64,000 nt of DNA from Ferrithrix thermotolerans DSM 19514 (GCA_945906305.1 CAMDQT010000016.1:1-64000); one strand, 5' to 3'; shown: positions 43,002 through 52,032, numbered from the stretch's first letter. Notes: generated from the sequence alone by a model not told the origin. Program-made: numbers and translations.

Positions 43002-43970
43002 TCAGGCACCGAGATGGTTTGCGAGCGCCTCACGGGTGGCTTGCCGGCTCGCCTCGTCCGGCGCGCAGATCTCAATGCGCAAGTCCGTTGTCCCGGCCGC
43101 GGCATAGGCCGCCAACCCCTCCGCCACCTCATCCCACGAGCCGATGAGGAACAGATCGGCTGGCTCGTCGAGGCCTTCCTTGGCCAGCACCGCGGCGTAG
43201 GACGGCAGGGCCTTGTAGACCGCTCCAATCTCCTGGGCGAGGCGGTAGGCCGGGCCGCGGTCAGTGGTCACGCAGATGCGCACTAGCGCCATGACCCGCA
43301 AGGGGCCACGCCGTCCTGCCGCCTCGGCGGCGGCGTCGAGGCTCGGACGGATGAACGAAGCGATCGTCCGCGGCCCGCACTGGCCCACCGTGGTACCCGC
43401 GGTGACCTGGCCCGCCAACTGCAGCATCTTCGGGCCGAGGGCGGCAAGCAGCACTGTGGTGGGCGCGGCATCGATGCCGAGGGCGGCATGGGTGACGATC
43501 TCGGTGCCATCGACATCGGCCTGCTGACCCTCGAGCAATGGCGCCAGACCGGCCAGAAAGTCCCTGGTGTAACCCAGTGGCCGAGCCCACGACAGACCGA
43601 GGCAGGGTTCAACCATGGCCTTATGCGACGGCCCGACCCCGAGGGTGAAGCGGCCACCCCACGCGGACTGCGCAGTCCGCGCCTGCTGGGCCAAGCTCAA
43701 CGGGTGACGTCCGTACAGCGGCACGACCGAGGTGCCCACCTCACCGAGGCCGGGGGCCACATCAGCCACCGCCGCTAGGGCCACGATTGGATCCACGGCC
43801 ATGCCGTGGGAGACCCAGAAGCTGTCAAAGCCCGCCTGGTCGGCCCAGGCCGCCTGATCGCGGACCTCAGCAATGCTGCGCAGGGCCACGCCGCCAGCCA
43901 AACCCCAGCGGATGCGGAAACGGTCGCCGGGGCGATGCGCACTAGCAGTGTGGTGCTCTGAGTCCTTCAC
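43002..43970 (-). CDS. LLM-class F420-dependent oxidoreductase
   Basis: 322 residues from GTG 43970. An ATG at 44021 is in frame and would add 17 residues, but it reaches close to the tRNA-Glu gene; the start is uncertain. The barrel shows FDSFWVSHGMAVDPIVALA, GEVGTSVVPLYGRHPLSLAQQARTAQ in parts, and GGRFTLGVGPSHK, which are typical of F420-dependent LLM proteins. It reduces or oxidises an unknown substrate with F420 or FMN. It lies 3' of the tRNA-Glu gene on the same strand and could be read from that promoter. Confidence 0.83.
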   Translation of the reverse strand: MKDSEHHTASAHRPGDRFRIRWGLAGGVALRSIAEVRDQAAWADQAGFDSFWVSHGMAVDPIVALAAVADVAPGLGEVGTSVVPLYGRHPLSLAQQARTAQSAWGGRFTLGVGPSHKAMVEPCLGLSWARPLGYTRDFLAGLAPLLEGQQADVDGTEIVTHAALGIDAAPTTVLLAALGPKMLQLAGQVTAGTTVGQCGPRTIASFIRPSLDAAAEAAGRRGPLRVMALVRICVTTDRGPAYRLAQEIGAVYKALPSYAAVLAKEGLDEPADLFLIGSWDEVAEGLAAYAAAGTTDLRIEICAPDEASRQATREALANHLGA

Positions 43971-44053
43971 CAGCGAAGTCTCGCCTATCGCGGTGCCTAG
44001 GGCCAAGCAGCGAAAGGCCATCCCGTGCCGCGCCTTGAAACCGATGTGCGGAG

Positions 44054-44126
44054 CACCCCTAACGGGATTCGAACCCGTGTCGCCACCTTGAGAGGGTGGT
44101 GTCCTAGGCCTCTAGACGATAGGGGC
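44054..44126 (-). tRNA. tRNA-Glu (anticodon CTC)
   Basis: The minus strand folds into a 73-nt cloverleaf. The acceptor stem is GCCCCTA with TAGGGGT (G1-U72 wobble), discriminator G. The anticodon loop CTCTCAA sits on a CCACC/GGTGG stem, giving CTC. The T-loop is GGTTCGAATCC. CCA is not encoded. It is identity-consistent with glutamate. Confidence 0.95.
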
Positions 44127-44167
44127 AGGCCTGCCGCTCGGCGTTCGCACGACGAGCGAGCACTGAG

Positions 44168-44197
44168 AAGTTAGTGGCCGAGGCCGCCATGAAGCAA
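44168..44197 (-). promoter_or_regulatory. Promoter for tRNA-Glu
   Basis: On the minus strand TTGCTT (44197-44192) and TAACTT (44173-44168) are 18 bp apart. A start near 44161 would leave about 35 nt of 5' trailer before the tRNA. Confidence 0.5.
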
Positions 44198-44289
44198 TGC
44201 CGCCGGCGCCACCGCGGCCTCGCAATGGCGCCAAGCCAACGCCGCCCTGCGGTGCACACCAGCTTGCGAGCGCACCGGGTGACACCGAT

Positions 44290-44331
44290 CAAAACCACAA
44301 CGGCCACCCGGAATCGCCGGATGGCCGTTGT
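44290..44331 (-). terminator. Intrinsic terminator after tRNA-Gln
   Basis: CAACGGCCA pairs with TGGCCGTTG (plus one more A-T), then after one mismatch CCGG pairs with CCGG around a 5-nt loop. On the minus strand the stem is followed by GG and TTTT. It begins ten bases past the 3' end of tRNA-Gln and separates it from tRNA-Glu. Confidence 0.75.
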
Positions 44332-44340
44332 TGCTTCACG

Positions 44341-44412
44341 CTCGGGGGAGAGGGCTCGAACCCCTAACAACAGGGCCAGAACCTGTCGTGTTGCCAATTA
44401 CACCACCCCCGA
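44341..44412 (-). tRNA. tRNA-Gln (anticodon CTG)
   Basis: The minus strand gives a 72-nt cloverleaf. The acceptor stem is TCGGGGG with CCCCCGA, discriminator G. The D-arm is GTGTAATTGGCAACAC. The anticodon stem ACAGG/CCTGT carries loop TTCTGGC, anticodon CTG. The T-arm contains GGTTCGAGC. CCA is not encoded. Confidence 0.95.
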
Positions 44413-44426
44413 TTGGGCGAACTATC

Positions 44427-44456
44427 ACGATACCCGCTGCCTCACCCGGAGGACAA
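44427..44456 (-). promoter_or_regulatory. Promoter for tRNA-Gln
   Basis: TTGTCC (44456-44451) and TATCGT (44432-44427) on the minus strand are separated by 18 bp. The start would fall about 8 nt before the mature tRNA. Confidence 0.6.
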
Positions 44457-44484
44457 CCACCCTACGTCGCGTACGGTGACTAGC

Positions 44485-45717
44485 TCAGGGGGTGGCGATG
44501 GGGCGATCAGCGCGCTCACCGCGCTCATACAGGCTGTCGTAACCGAGCCGCTCCAGGCAGACCTCGGCGGTCCAAGGCAGCATGAGCGCGCCGCAACGGC
44601 TGTCGCGGTAGTAGCGCTCCAGCGGGTAGGCGCGTGAGATCGACCCTCCCCCACAGGTCCGAATGGCCAGCCGACAGATGTCGTTACCGAGCTCCATCAC
44701 GCTGTACTGAGTGGAAAACCCGCGCAACATCGCGGCGCGTGACGGGTCGACCTTGGCCTCGCCGATGGCCCGCAGAAACATGGCCCATATCTGGTCCAGC
44801 TTGACCCGCATCTCGGCCACCGCGAGCTGCTTGGTGGTGCTGCGCCGCCGCGGCTCACCCGTTGTGCCTGGCACCTCCCCCCGCAGATACGCCACCGTGA
44901 AATCGAAAGCGGCCTGGGCCACACCGACGTAGGTCGGGCACAACGTCATAAACATGTGTGGCCAGCGTCGGGCCAACTCGGCGTAGACCCCACGCGGCAT
45001 CAGCTGGCGTTGTTCGGGCACGAACACGTCGACGAGGTCGAGCGTGCGCGACACCGTGGCCCGCATGCCGAGCGGGTCCCAAGAGCCCGAAATGGAAAAC
45101 CCCGGCGAATCGGCTGGCACACCCAGGAACAGCGTGTCCGAAAAGCTTGCCCCGCCGGTCCCTCCGGGGAGGACCTCGGTGGCGGTGACGGTGTACATGT
45201 CCGCCGCACCAGACAGCGAGGCGAAGTGCTTGCGGCCATTGAGCACCCAGCCACCCTCGACCGGAGCGGCGATGGTCGAGAACACCAATGCCGTGCCGGC
45301 GAGGTTTGAACTCGGCTCGGAGAAGGGTTGGGCGTAGAGCAAGCCGTCTTGGACCACCGAGCGGTACAGCTCGGCTCGGCGTTGTTCGTGGGGCTGCTGC
45401 ACCTCTGCTGGCAGGCCGAGGTCGTCGCACAGCACGCTCGACCACAGCATGGACACGCTGTGCATGTTGAACGTAAGTGCGGTGGCGCCGTCGTGGCGGC
45501 CAAGTTCCGCCGCCACCAGGGCGTACTGTTCGAAGTTGGCACCCATACCCCCGTGTGCTTCGGGAATGCATAACGCCAGCAGCCCGTGCTGGCGTAGATC
45601 GCGGTAATTCTCGAAGGGGAACACGGCGTCACGATCGTTGGCCGCCGCCCGAGGGGCGAATCGTTCCCGCCCTAGCGTGCCGACGAGTTCGATGACCGCA
45701 TCGAGATCTGGGTTCAT
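44485..45717 (-). CDS. Acyl-CoA dehydrogenase-like flavoprotein
   Basis: 410 residues. The N-terminal helical domain (LCIPEAHGGMGANFEQYALVAAELG in part), the middle domain (QPFSEPSSNLAGTA, GGWVLNGRKHFASLSGAAD) and the C-terminal helices (CGGGSISRAYPLERYYRDSR) define the fold. The final motif ending YRDSRCGALMLPW replaces the usual catalytic-glutamate region of beta-oxidation enzymes. It is therefore likely to belong to the broader group that includes flavin-dependent monooxygenases. ATG 45717 follows GAGG. It lies between gltX and the tRNA genes on the same strand, though functionally it seems unrelated to them. Confidence 0.87.
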   Translation of the reverse strand: MNPDLDAVIELVGTLGRERFAPRAAANDRDAVFPFENYRDLRQHGLLALCIPEAHGGMGANFEQYALVAAELGRHDGATALTFNMHSVSMLWSSVLCDDLGLPAEVQQPHEQRRAELYRSVVQDGLLYAQPFSEPSSNLAGTALVFSTIAAPVEGGWVLNGRKHFASLSGAADMYTVTATEVLPGGTGGASFSDTLFLGVPADSPGFSISGSWDPLGMRATVSRTLDLVDVFVPEQRQLMPRGVYAELARRWPHMFMTLCPTYVGVAQAAFDFTVAYLRGEVPGTTGEPRRRSTTKQLAVAEMRVKLDQIWAMFLRAIGEAKVDPSRAAMLRGFSTQYSVMELGNDICRLAIRTCGGGSISRAYPLERYYRDSRCGALMLPWTAEVCLERLGYDSLYERGERADRPIATP

Positions 45718-45854
45718 GCCCGCCGCCTCACACCAACCCGGGTGTCTGGCCCGTGATTTGCGCCGCCCAACCAACCCCGGCGGGGGGCAACTCGCAGCGC
45801 GCCAGAAGCGTTGAGCCAGCGGCTCGGCATCAGTTCGATCTGCACGGCGCGATG

Positions 45855-47168
45855 TTAGATGGCGTCACGGCTGTCCTTGGCGAGGCGAGGGCCATGCTGA
45901 TGCCGAGCCGCTCGCAGGCGGGCCAACGTGCGCTCGCGCCCGAGTACTTCGAGCCCGTCGAACAATGGCGGCCCGACCGCACGGCCGGTGACCGCCACCC
46001 GAACCGGCGCCTGTGCCTTACCCAGCTTGAGTCCATGGGCCTCGCCAACCGCGGCCAAGCGCTGGTGCAAGACGTCCTTGGCCCATTCGCAATCGGCGTA
46101 AGCCGCCAACGTACCGTCCAGAATGGCGTTGGCGACAGGGTTGGCGGTGATGGCCTTGGCCCATGAATCGCCATCCATTGGCGGCTCGCCGGGATAGAGC
46201 CAATCGATCATGGGCGCCAGCTCGGTCAAGGTCTGGGTACGACCCTGGATGTCGGCGAGATAGCTGGCCGGAAGCGCCGTGAGATCAAACGCGGCCGCGA
46301 AGGGCTGGGCCAGCGCGGCGAAATCGGCCGACGGCATGGCCCGAATGTATTCATGGTTGAAGTGGGTCAGCTTCTTCAGGTCGAAGAAGGCCGAAGACTT
46401 GTTCACCGCCGCCAGTTCGAAGCGTTGCACGATCTCGCCGAGCGGGCGTATCTCCACCCCATCGGCGGTTCCCCAGCCCAACGTGGCCAGGTAGTTGGTC
46501 ATGGCTGGGGCGACGAATCCGCGGTCACGGTAACTCTCGATGGACACATCGCCGTAGCGCTTGGACAGCTTGCGCCGCTGCTCGTCGACCAGCAGCGGGA
46601 GATGGGCATACCAAACCTCGCGATCGACCCCCAACGCCTCGAGCAACAACAATTGCTTGGGCATGTTGTTGATCATGTCCTCGCCCCGGATGACGTGAGT
46701 GATGCCCATATCCAGGTCATCCACCACGTTGGTCAACAAGAACAACGGGCTGCCGTCCGAGCGGCGGATCACGAAGTCCTCGATATGGGACCGATCGAAG
46801 CTGACCCGGCCCCGGATCACATCGTCCCAGCCGACCGTACCCTGCTCCGCCACTCGTAGCCGCACCGCGCCGTCCTGAATGTAGGCCTGCCCGCGGTCCA
46901 ACAGCGCGTCGACGACCTCGTTGTGACGACCAGCCCGCTCGGACTGGAAATAGGGGCCTTCATCCCAGTCCAAACCCAGCCAGCGCAGGCTGTCGAGGAT
47001 GTTGGCAACCAGCTCGGGTTGGTTGCGACTGGCGTCGGTATCTTCGATTCGCAACACGAAGGTGGCGCCGTGATGACGGGCGAAGAGCCAGTTGAACAGC
47101 GCAGTGCGGGCGCTGCCGACATGCAGATACCCCGTCGGGGATGGAGCGAAACGACAACGCATGGTCAC
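45855..47168 (-). CDS. gltX: Glutamyl-tRNA synthetase
   Basis: 437 residues, a class I aminoacyl-tRNA synthetase. RFAPSPTGYLHVGSARTALFN in pieces contains the HIGH-equivalent HVGS, and RRKLSKRYGD is the KMSKS motif. The C-terminal third is the shortened anticodon-binding region. It ligates glutamate to tRNA-Glu; in actinobacteria lacking GlnRS the same enzyme also mischarges tRNA-Gln for GatCAB. GTG 47168 was preferred to ATG 47162 because TAGCGT lies 7 nt upstream and because the family usually has two to three residues before the conserved RFAPSPTG. Genes for tRNA-Gln and tRNA-Glu lie downstream on the same strand. Confidence 0.95.
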   Translation of the reverse strand: MTMRCRFAPSPTGYLHVGSARTALFNWLFARHHGATFVLRIEDTDASRNQPELVANILDSLRWLGLDWDEGPYFQSERAGRHNEVVDALLDRGQAYIQDGAVRLRVAEQGTVGWDDVIRGRVSFDRSHIEDFVIRRSDGSPLFLLTNVVDDLDMGITHVIRGEDMINNMPKQLLLLEALGVDREVWYAHLPLLVDEQRRKLSKRYGDVSIESYRDRGFVAPAMTNYLATLGWGTADGVEIRPLGEIVQRFELAAVNKSSAFFDLKKLTHFNHEYIRAMPSADFAALAQPFAAAFDLTALPASYLADIQGRTQTLTELAPMIDWLYPGEPPMDGDSWAKAITANPVANAILDGTLAAYADCEWAKDVLHQRLAAVGEAHGLKLGKAQAPVRVAVTGRAVGPPLFDGLEVLGRERTLARLRAARHQHGPRLAKDSRDAI

Positions 47169-47175
47169 CGGCGCA

Positions 47176-47181
47176 ACGCTA
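47176..47181 (-). promoter_or_regulatory. Candidate -10 (TAGCGT) for leaderless gltX
   Basis: TAGCGT ends 7 nt before GTG 47168 on the minus strand, and no ribosome-binding site is visible. Confidence 0.45.
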
Positions 47182-47242
47182 GCTGCCCTCTCGCCGAGGC
47201 CGAACGCGCTGCCGGGCCCAACGCCACGCCATCGGGGGGCGC

Positions 47243-47773
47243 TTAGTCGCCCGCGGTCAGCAGCGCCTGCCAGTCCTGGCGGTATGCGGCCTCGAGGTCG
47301 GCGGGCAGACGACGCAGGGTGTGCGCTGGCACCGCGTCGGCCACATCGCGTAGCTCCCGGTAGTGATGAGGGTTGGAAACCTCCTCGAACAGCGCGAGGC
47401 GCCGCCGGACAAGCTCCGCCGGAGGCTTCTCATCCAAAAATCCCCAGAGCGTGAACGCCACCGTGAGATCGTGGATCACCGGTGCCCGACCGAACAGCGA
47501 TGCCCGTTTGGTTGCCACTGCGATGACCCCGGCGACGACATCGTCGTCGTGCTCACCCTCGGCCGTAAACACCTTGCCCGCAAACTCACGGACCAGCTTG
47601 TAGGCGTAGCCCTGATCGGGGCCTGGCACCCCAAGATGGGTCCCATCAGGCTGACCCTCGCCCTCAAGGTCGCCGGGGCGGCCCCCCACCCAGGCACGAT
47701 CGCGTCGGGGCGGCGACTCATAGGACCGCACGGTGGCTAAGGGTGGGGTGGGGACGAAATGCGGCGCAGACAT
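47243..47773 (-). CDS. Hypothetical protein
   Basis: 176 residues, not recognised. The first 50 residues are Pro/Gly/Arg-rich and probably disordered. The rest appears alpha-helical, with YAYKLVREFAGKVFTAEGEHDDDVVAGVIAV and a proline-broken helix DEKPPAELVRRRLALFEEV. No signal peptide, membrane helix or cysteine pair is seen. The ATG is at 47773. It lies 39 bp downstream of cimA on the same strand and before gltX, so it may be part of the leuB-cimA transcript. The composition and conserved-looking core argue for a real gene. Confidence 0.6.
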   Translation of the reverse strand: MSAPHFVPTPPLATVRSYESPPRRDRAWVGGRPGDLEGEGQPDGTHLGVPGPDQGYAYKLVREFAGKVFTAEGEHDDDVVAGVIAVATKRASLFGRAPVIHDLTVAFTLWGFLDEKPPAELVRRRLALFEEVSNPHHYRELRDVADAVPAHTLRRLPADLEAAYRQDWQALLTAGD

Positions 47774-47812
47774 AGCCCCTGCAGCGTAGATCGCCGTAGG
47801 CCGCCGACGGAA

Positions 47813-49480
47813 TCAACCCAAGAGCAACGCGTAGTCCAACGCGTCGGCGAGGGCTTGCCAGGACGCCTCGATGATGTTCTCCGACACGCCCATCGTCGTC
47901 CACTTGCGCGTACCGTTGGTCGTCTCGATAAGCACCCTGACCACCGCGGCGGTGCCACCTTCGGTATTGAGCACCCGCACCTTGTAGTCGCTCAGGCTGA
48001 GCCGAGCCAGCACCGGTAGGCGCTCACCGAGCGCAGCCCGCATGGCAGCATCGAGAGCGTTCACGGGGCCGTTTCCCTCGCCGGTGGCGATGAGCCGCTC
48101 AGCACCGACACGAAGCTTGATGGTGCATTCGGTCTCGATGCCGCGAGCATGGCCCAAAGGGTTTTCCACCAGCTCGCTGGTGACCCCCGGCCGGTGCTCC
48201 ACCGTAACCCGGAAACTCTCCAGCTCGAAGGACTCCGGCCGCCAGCCGGTAGCGCGTCGCATGAGCAGTTCGAGGGACGCGTCGGCGGTCTCGAAGTGAT
48301 AGCCCGCCGATTCGAGTTGCTTGAGCTGATCGAGAACCACGCCGAGTTGCTTGCCGTCGAGCTCGATGCCCCATTCGGAGGCCTTGAACTCCATCGTGGC
48401 GCGGCCGGACAGGTCCGAGACCAAGAAGCGAGTGCCATTGCCAACCTGCGCCGGGTCGATGTGCTCATAGGAATCGGGGCGGCGGGCGATGGCGGACGTG
48501 TGCAGGCCCGCCTTGTGGGCGAAAGCGGACTGGCCCACATAGGGAAGTTGGTTTTGATGCGGCAGGTTGACCAACTCGGCCACACGACGCGAGACATCCG
48601 TCAGCCGCTCGAGATGGCCCGCGGGCAAGGTCGCAATGCCCATCTTCAGCGTCAGGTTTGGGATCAACTGCACGAGGTCGCAGTTGCCGGTGCGTTCGCC
48701 GTAGCCATTCATCGTCACCTGCACCTGGGTCGCGCCGGCGATGACCGCAGCCAACGCGTTGGGCACCGCACAACCGGTGTCGTTCTGGGTGTGGATACCG
48801 ATCGGCAGGCTGCCGAAATGTCGCACCACCTCGCGCACGATCGGCTCCACCTCATGGGCCAGTGAGCCGCCGTTCGTGTCACACAACACCAGGCAATCCG
48901 CGCCGTTGGTGGCCGCGGCCTCGAGCACCCGCAGGGTGAACTCGGGGTTGCGCTTGTAGCCATCGAAGAAATGCTCACAGTCGAAGAACACCCGCAAGCC
49001 GTGGCCCTTGAGGAAGGCGACCGACTCGCCAACCATGGCCTCGCCCTCCTCGAGGGTGGTGCGCAGCGCTTCGAGCACGTGGTAGTCCCAGCCCTTGCCC
49101 ACGATGCAGGCCGTGGACACGCCAGCCTGCACCAAGGTGCGCAACGTCGGATCGTCGTCGCTGCGACCGAGGGGCTTGCGGGTCGAGCCGAAGGCCACCA
49201 GGGTGGCGTGGCGCAAGTTCAGTTCCGTTGCCGCCCGGCGGAAGAACTCCTCGTCCTTGGGGTTCGCTCCGGGATAGCCGCCTTCGATCCAATGCACCCC
49301 AAGTTCATCGAGCGCCTCGGCCACGGCGAGCTTGTCCTGCACGGTCAGCGAGATGCCTTCGAACTGTGCGCCGTCGCGCAACGTGGTGTCGAACACCTCA
49401 ACTGCCGCCGGCCACGAAGGGTTGTAACGGGGCGATCGGTCCACTGGCGCCATCGCCGACGAGTCGGGCGTCGCGCTCAC
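47813..49480 (-). CDS. cimA: (R)-citramalate synthase
   Basis: 555 residues of the DRE-TIM HMGL-like family. [20 protein letters not shown] opens the barrel, [25 protein letters not shown] and [15 protein letters not shown] complete the metal- and substrate-binding site, and a C-terminal regulatory domain follows from about residue 400. The wording [12 protein letters not shown] is that of citramalate synthase rather than 2-isopropylmalate synthase or homocitrate synthase. It condenses pyruvate and acetyl-CoA as the first step of the threonine-independent isoleucine route. The GTG at 49480 overlaps the leuB stop by 4 bp (GTGA); ATG 49453 is an alternative. Confidence 0.9.
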   Translation of the reverse strand: MSATPDSSAMAPVDRSPRYNPSWPAAVEVFDTTLRDGAQFEGISLTVQDKLAVAEALDELGVHWIEGGYPGANPKDEEFFRRAATELNLRHATLVAFGSTRKPLGRSDDDPTLRTLVQAGVSTACIVGKGWDYHVLEALRTTLEEGEAMVGESVAFLKGHGLRVFFDCEHFFDGYKRNPEFTLRVLEAAATNGADCLVLCDTNGGSLAHEVEPIVREVVRHFGSLPIGIHTQNDTGCAVPNALAAVIAGATQVQVTMNGYGERTGNCDLVQLIPNLTLKMGIATLPAGHLERLTDVSRRVAELVNLPHQNQLPYVGQSAFAHKAGLHTSAIARRPDSYEHIDPAQVGNGTRFLVSDLSGRATMEFKASEWGIELDGKQLGVVLDQLKQLESAGYHFETADASLELLMRRATGWRPESFELESFRVTVEHRPGVTSELVENPLGHARGIETECTIKLRVGAERLIATGEGNGPVNALDAAMRAALGERLPVLARLSLSDYKVRVLNTEGGTAAVVRVLIETTNGTRKWTTMGVSENIIEASWQALADALDYALLLG

Positions 49481-50475
49481 AGCCGACGCGCGATCTGCTC
49501 GCCGACGGAGGTGGTTGAGCCGGTTATCTCGCCGCTCATCGATGCCGCGCACGCCGCCCGGATACGATCCGCCGCCGCCGGTTCACCGAGGAAGTCCAAC
49601 ATCATTGCCCCCGACAGGATCGCCGCAGTGGGGTTGGCCTTGTTCTGTCCGGCGATGTCGGGCGCAGAGCCGTGGACCGGTTCGAACATCGAAGGCCCAG
49701 TCCGATCGGGGTTCAGGTTCCCCGAGGCGGCAAAGCCGATACCGCCGGTCACCGCGCCCGCCAGATCGGTCAGGATGTCTCCGAAGAGGTTGTCGGTGAC
49801 GATCACGTCATAACGCTGCGGGTCCTCGACAAGGTAGATGCAGGCCGCATCGACGTGGTTGTAGGCCGTGGCGACAGCGCGGTACTCGGCGTCATGGACC
49901 TCGTTGAAGGTGCGCTCCCACAGGTCACCGGAGAAGGTCAAAACGTTGGTCTTGTGCACCATGGTGAGATGGCCGCGACGAGCCGAGGCTTGAGCGAGGT
50001 CGAAGGCGTAGCGCACGCAACGCTGCACCCCCATCCTGGTGTTCACCGAACCCTGGGTGGCGATCTCGTGCGGCGTCCCCTTGCGCAGAAACCCGCCCTC
50101 ACCGGCGTAGGTGCCCTCGGTGTTCTCACGAATGACGATGAAGTCGATGCCTTTGGCGGTGTCGACGAAGGGCCGCTGGTTGATGAAGAGGTCTAGCTCA
50201 AATCGCATCTTGAGCAGCAGGCCACGCTCGATAAGGCCCGGGGGCACCCCCGGGGTGCCCACCGCGCCAAGGTAAATGGCATCGAGCCCGCGCCACTCCT
50301 CAAGCACGGAATCGGGCAGCACGGTGCCGTCGCGCAAGTAGCGCGCGCCACCGAGGTCGTAGTCGACCGTTTCCAGGCCGACCCCGGCCGCCTCGATGAC
50401 CTTGAGACCTACATCAATTACCTCGGGACCGATACCGTCCCCGCGGACCACGCCCACCCGGTACGTGCTGGCCAT
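49477..50475 (-). CDS. leuB: 3-isopropylmalate dehydrogenase (beta-decarboxylating)
   Basis: 332 residues. The N-terminal [15 protein letters not shown], the [17 protein letters not shown] segment, [34 protein letters not shown] and [19 protein letters not shown] are the substrate-, metal- and NAD-binding motifs of the isocitrate/isopropylmalate dehydrogenase family. LeuB acts in leucine synthesis and, with CimA, on methylmalate for isoleucine. The ATG at 50475 has AGGAGG upstream. It is coupled to cimA. A leader ORF and intrinsic terminator lie between 50571 and 50667 upstream, suggesting attenuation. Confidence 0.92.
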   Translation of the reverse strand: MASTYRVGVVRGDGIGPEVIDVGLKVIEAAGVGLETVDYDLGGARYLRDGTVLPDSVLEEWRGLDAIYLGAVGTPGVPPGLIERGLLLKMRFELDLFINQRPFVDTAKGIDFIVIRENTEGTYAGEGGFLRKGTPHEIATQGSVNTRMGVQRCVRYAFDLAQASARRGHLTMVHKTNVLTFSGDLWERTFNEVHDAEYRAVATAYNHVDAACIYLVEDPQRYDVIVTDNLFGDILTDLAGAVTGGIGFAASGNLNPDRTGPSMFEPVHGSAPDIAGQNKANPTAAILSGAMMLDFLGEPAAADRIRAACAASMSGEITGSTTSVGEQIARRL

Positions 50476-50566
50476 GCTGAACCGTCCTCCTGCTTCTTGT
50501 CCGGGGGCCCACCCCAGACGCTGCTTCGGGTATGGCCCTCCACACCTGAGGCTTTGATTGTCCGTG

Positions 50567-50599
50567 AAAGGAAAAACCGCCCACCAGGGTGGACGGTTT
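50567..50599 (-). terminator. Intrinsic terminator in the leuB leader
   Basis: On the minus strand AAACCGTCCAC pairs with GTGGGCGGTTT (about 11 bp, one G-T), followed by a run of T residues. It points into leuB, about 95 nt ahead of the start codon. That is the position of an attenuator rather than a gene end. Confidence 0.72.
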
Positions 50600-50601
50600 A
50601 C

Positions 50602-50626
50602 GCGCACGCCGGGGGGCGGCGTGCGC
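50602..50626 (-). promoter_or_regulatory. 10-bp leader hairpin preceding the attenuator
   Basis: GCGCACGCCG and CGGCGTGCGC form a perfect 10-bp stem with a five-C loop. It begins at the last base of the leader ORF stop codon and lies directly before the terminator, so translation of the leader could determine whether it folds. Confidence 0.65.
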
Positions 50627-50667
50627 TACGGAATGCTGATGTGGACGCGGGTTGCTGCGTGCATCAC
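50626..50667 (-). CDS. Leader peptide upstream of leuB-cimA
   Basis: GTG at 50667 (or ATG 50664) opens a 13-codon ORF reading VMHAATRVHISIP, ending TAG at 50628-50626. AGGAG lies 8 nt before the GTG, a good ribosome-binding site. The peptide has two isoleucine codons and one valine codon close to its end, and the stop overlaps the base of a strong hairpin that precedes an intrinsic terminator. The arrangement matches ribosome-mediated attenuation of an amino acid operon. Codon bias toward the regulated amino acid is modest, so the sensed amino acid is not certain. Confidence 0.6.
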   Translation of the reverse strand: MMHAATRVHISIP

Positions 50668-50829
50668 CCCGCAGTCTCCTCGCGTCTCCCCCACAACGTC
50701 AACCGCGGCCCGCACCGGCGCGGCCGACTTGGAACGACCAAGCCGCGGACGCCCACCTCGGCCCGCCGTGTCCGCCTGCCGTGGCCGCATGCCGTGGCCC
50801 CCGTGCGCCATCATGGCGATGAGGGTCGG

Positions 50830-50835
50830 TAACAT
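50830..50835 (+). promoter_or_regulatory. Candidate -10 (TAACAT) for leaderless greA
   Basis: TAACAT is 6 nt upstream of GTG 50842 and no ribosome-binding site is present. Confidence 0.5.
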
Positions 50836-50841
50836 GATGGC

Positions 50842-51315
50842 GTGGCTGAAGTTCACGTGCTGTCGCGCGCTGCATACGATCGCCTCAAGGCTGAACTTGA
50901 GGACCTCAAGACCCGGGGTAGGGTGGACATTGCTCGCCGTATCGAGGCCGCTCGAGAACTGGGCGACCTCTCCGAGAACGGCGACTACCACGCGGCCAAG
51001 GAGGAGCAAGGCAAGATGGAGGGCCGTATCGGCCGTCTATCGGTAATCCTCAGCAACGCCAAGGTGGTCGAAAAGGGCGAGGCCGATGCCGGTGTGGTCC
51101 AGGTCGGATGCGTGGTCAGCGTCCGCTACGAGGGCGACACCGATGTCGAGAAGTACCTCGTGGGCTCCATCGAGGAGCGCGGCAGCGAACATCCGGTGAT
51201 GTCGCCTGGCTCGCCGCTGGGCCAGGCGGTGTTGGGCGCCAAACCGGGCGACATCGTGAGCTACTCGTCACCAGGTGGACAACTGCGCGTCGAGGTTGTT
51301 GCGATCCACGTCTGA
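50842..51315 (+). CDS. greA: Transcription elongation factor GreA
   Basis: 157 residues. GreA enters the RNA polymerase secondary channel and stimulates cleavage of backtracked RNA. The N-terminal antiparallel coiled coil carries the acidic tip LGDLSENGDYHAAKEEQ with its catalytic Asp and Glu. The C-terminal FKBP-like domain has VSPGSP-like MSPGSPLGQAVLGAKPGD. GTG 42 bases into the open line of TAACAT was chosen as the start. It is divergent from the leuB leader and convergent with the IclR gene. Length and motifs are standard. Confidence 0.95.
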   Translation: MAEVHVLSRAAYDRLKAELEDLKTRGRVDIARRIEAARELGDLSENGDYHAAKEEQGKMEGRIGRLSVILSNAKVVEKGEADAGVVQVGCVVSVRYEGDTDVEKYLVGSIEERGSEHPVMSPGSPLGQAVLGAKPGDIVSYSSPGGQLRVEVVAIHV

Positions 51316-51361
51316 ACCACCCGAAGCTGGCCAGAGCAACCAACGGACCGCAGGGGCTACC

Positions 51362-52018
51362 TCAGTGCAGGCCGGCCGCAGCTTGTACCGCTCGCGCCGC
51401 AGCGATAACCGCCCCGGCATAGCGCTGGGCAGGCTGGCGTGAGGTGCGATCAATCGGACCGGACACACTCACCGCCGCCACGACCCGTTCGCCGTGCCAA
51501 ACCGGGGCACTGACTGACGCCACCCCCGGCTCGCGCTCTCCCACACTTTGGGCGTAGCCCCTGGCTAGCGCCACGGGCTCGGCTCGCAGTATGGCCCCTG
51601 CCGATCCACGACTGAGGTCCAGAACGGCGCCAAGGGACACGATGGTCCGCAACCCGTGAGGAGACTCGGCCACGGCCACACAGACCCGATGGTCACCTTC
51701 GCGGACATACAACTGGGCCGATTCGCCGGTGGCGTCGCGCAGATCTTCCAGCGGGCGCTGGGCCACCCGCGCCAGCGGCAAGGACTGCGAAGCGGCGTGG
51801 CCGAGCGCGATCAAGCGCAACCCGGGCAGGTAGTGCAGATCGTCGTCCCGGCGCACCAAGCCATGAGCCACGAGGGCGCCGGCCAGTCGATGTGCCGTCG
51901 GACGAGCCAAGCCGGTGACCTCGACCAGTTCATTGAGAGTACGCGCCCCGCCCTGCACCGCCGCGAGCAAGGCGATGGCCTTGTCCACGACGCCGACCCC
52001 GGATAGCCTGCTGTCCAT
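51362..52018 (-). CDS. IclR-family transcription regulator (LtbR/NdgR-like)
   Basis: 218 residues. An N-terminal winged helix-turn-helix ([43 protein letters not shown] in overlapping parts) is followed by the IclR effector domain. In actinobacteria the IclR-type regulators LtbR (Corynebacterium) and NdgR (Streptomyces) are encoded divergently from leuCD and control them. This gene has exactly that position, 85 bp from leuC. The 15-bp palindrome in between is the likely site. ATG 52018 fits the family; an upstream in-frame extension would run into leuC. Confidence 0.9.
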   Translation of the reverse strand: MDSRLSGVGVVDKAIALLAAVQGGARTLNELVEVTGLARPTAHRLAGALVAHGLVRRDDDLHYLPGLRLIALGHAASQSLPLARVAQRPLEDLRDATGESAQLYVREGDHRVCVAVAESPHGLRTIVSLGAVLDLSRGSAGAILRAEPVALARGYAQSVGEREPGVASVSAPVWHGERVVAAVSVSGPIDRTSRQPAQRYAGAVIAAARAVQAAAGLH

Positions 52019-52032
52019 CAGTCGGAAGTCTG

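Noticed and set aside
50728-50742. CTTGG-AACGA-CCAAG inverted repeat between leuB leader and greA
   Set aside because: Arms are only 5 bp, common by chance, and no promoter element overlaps it.
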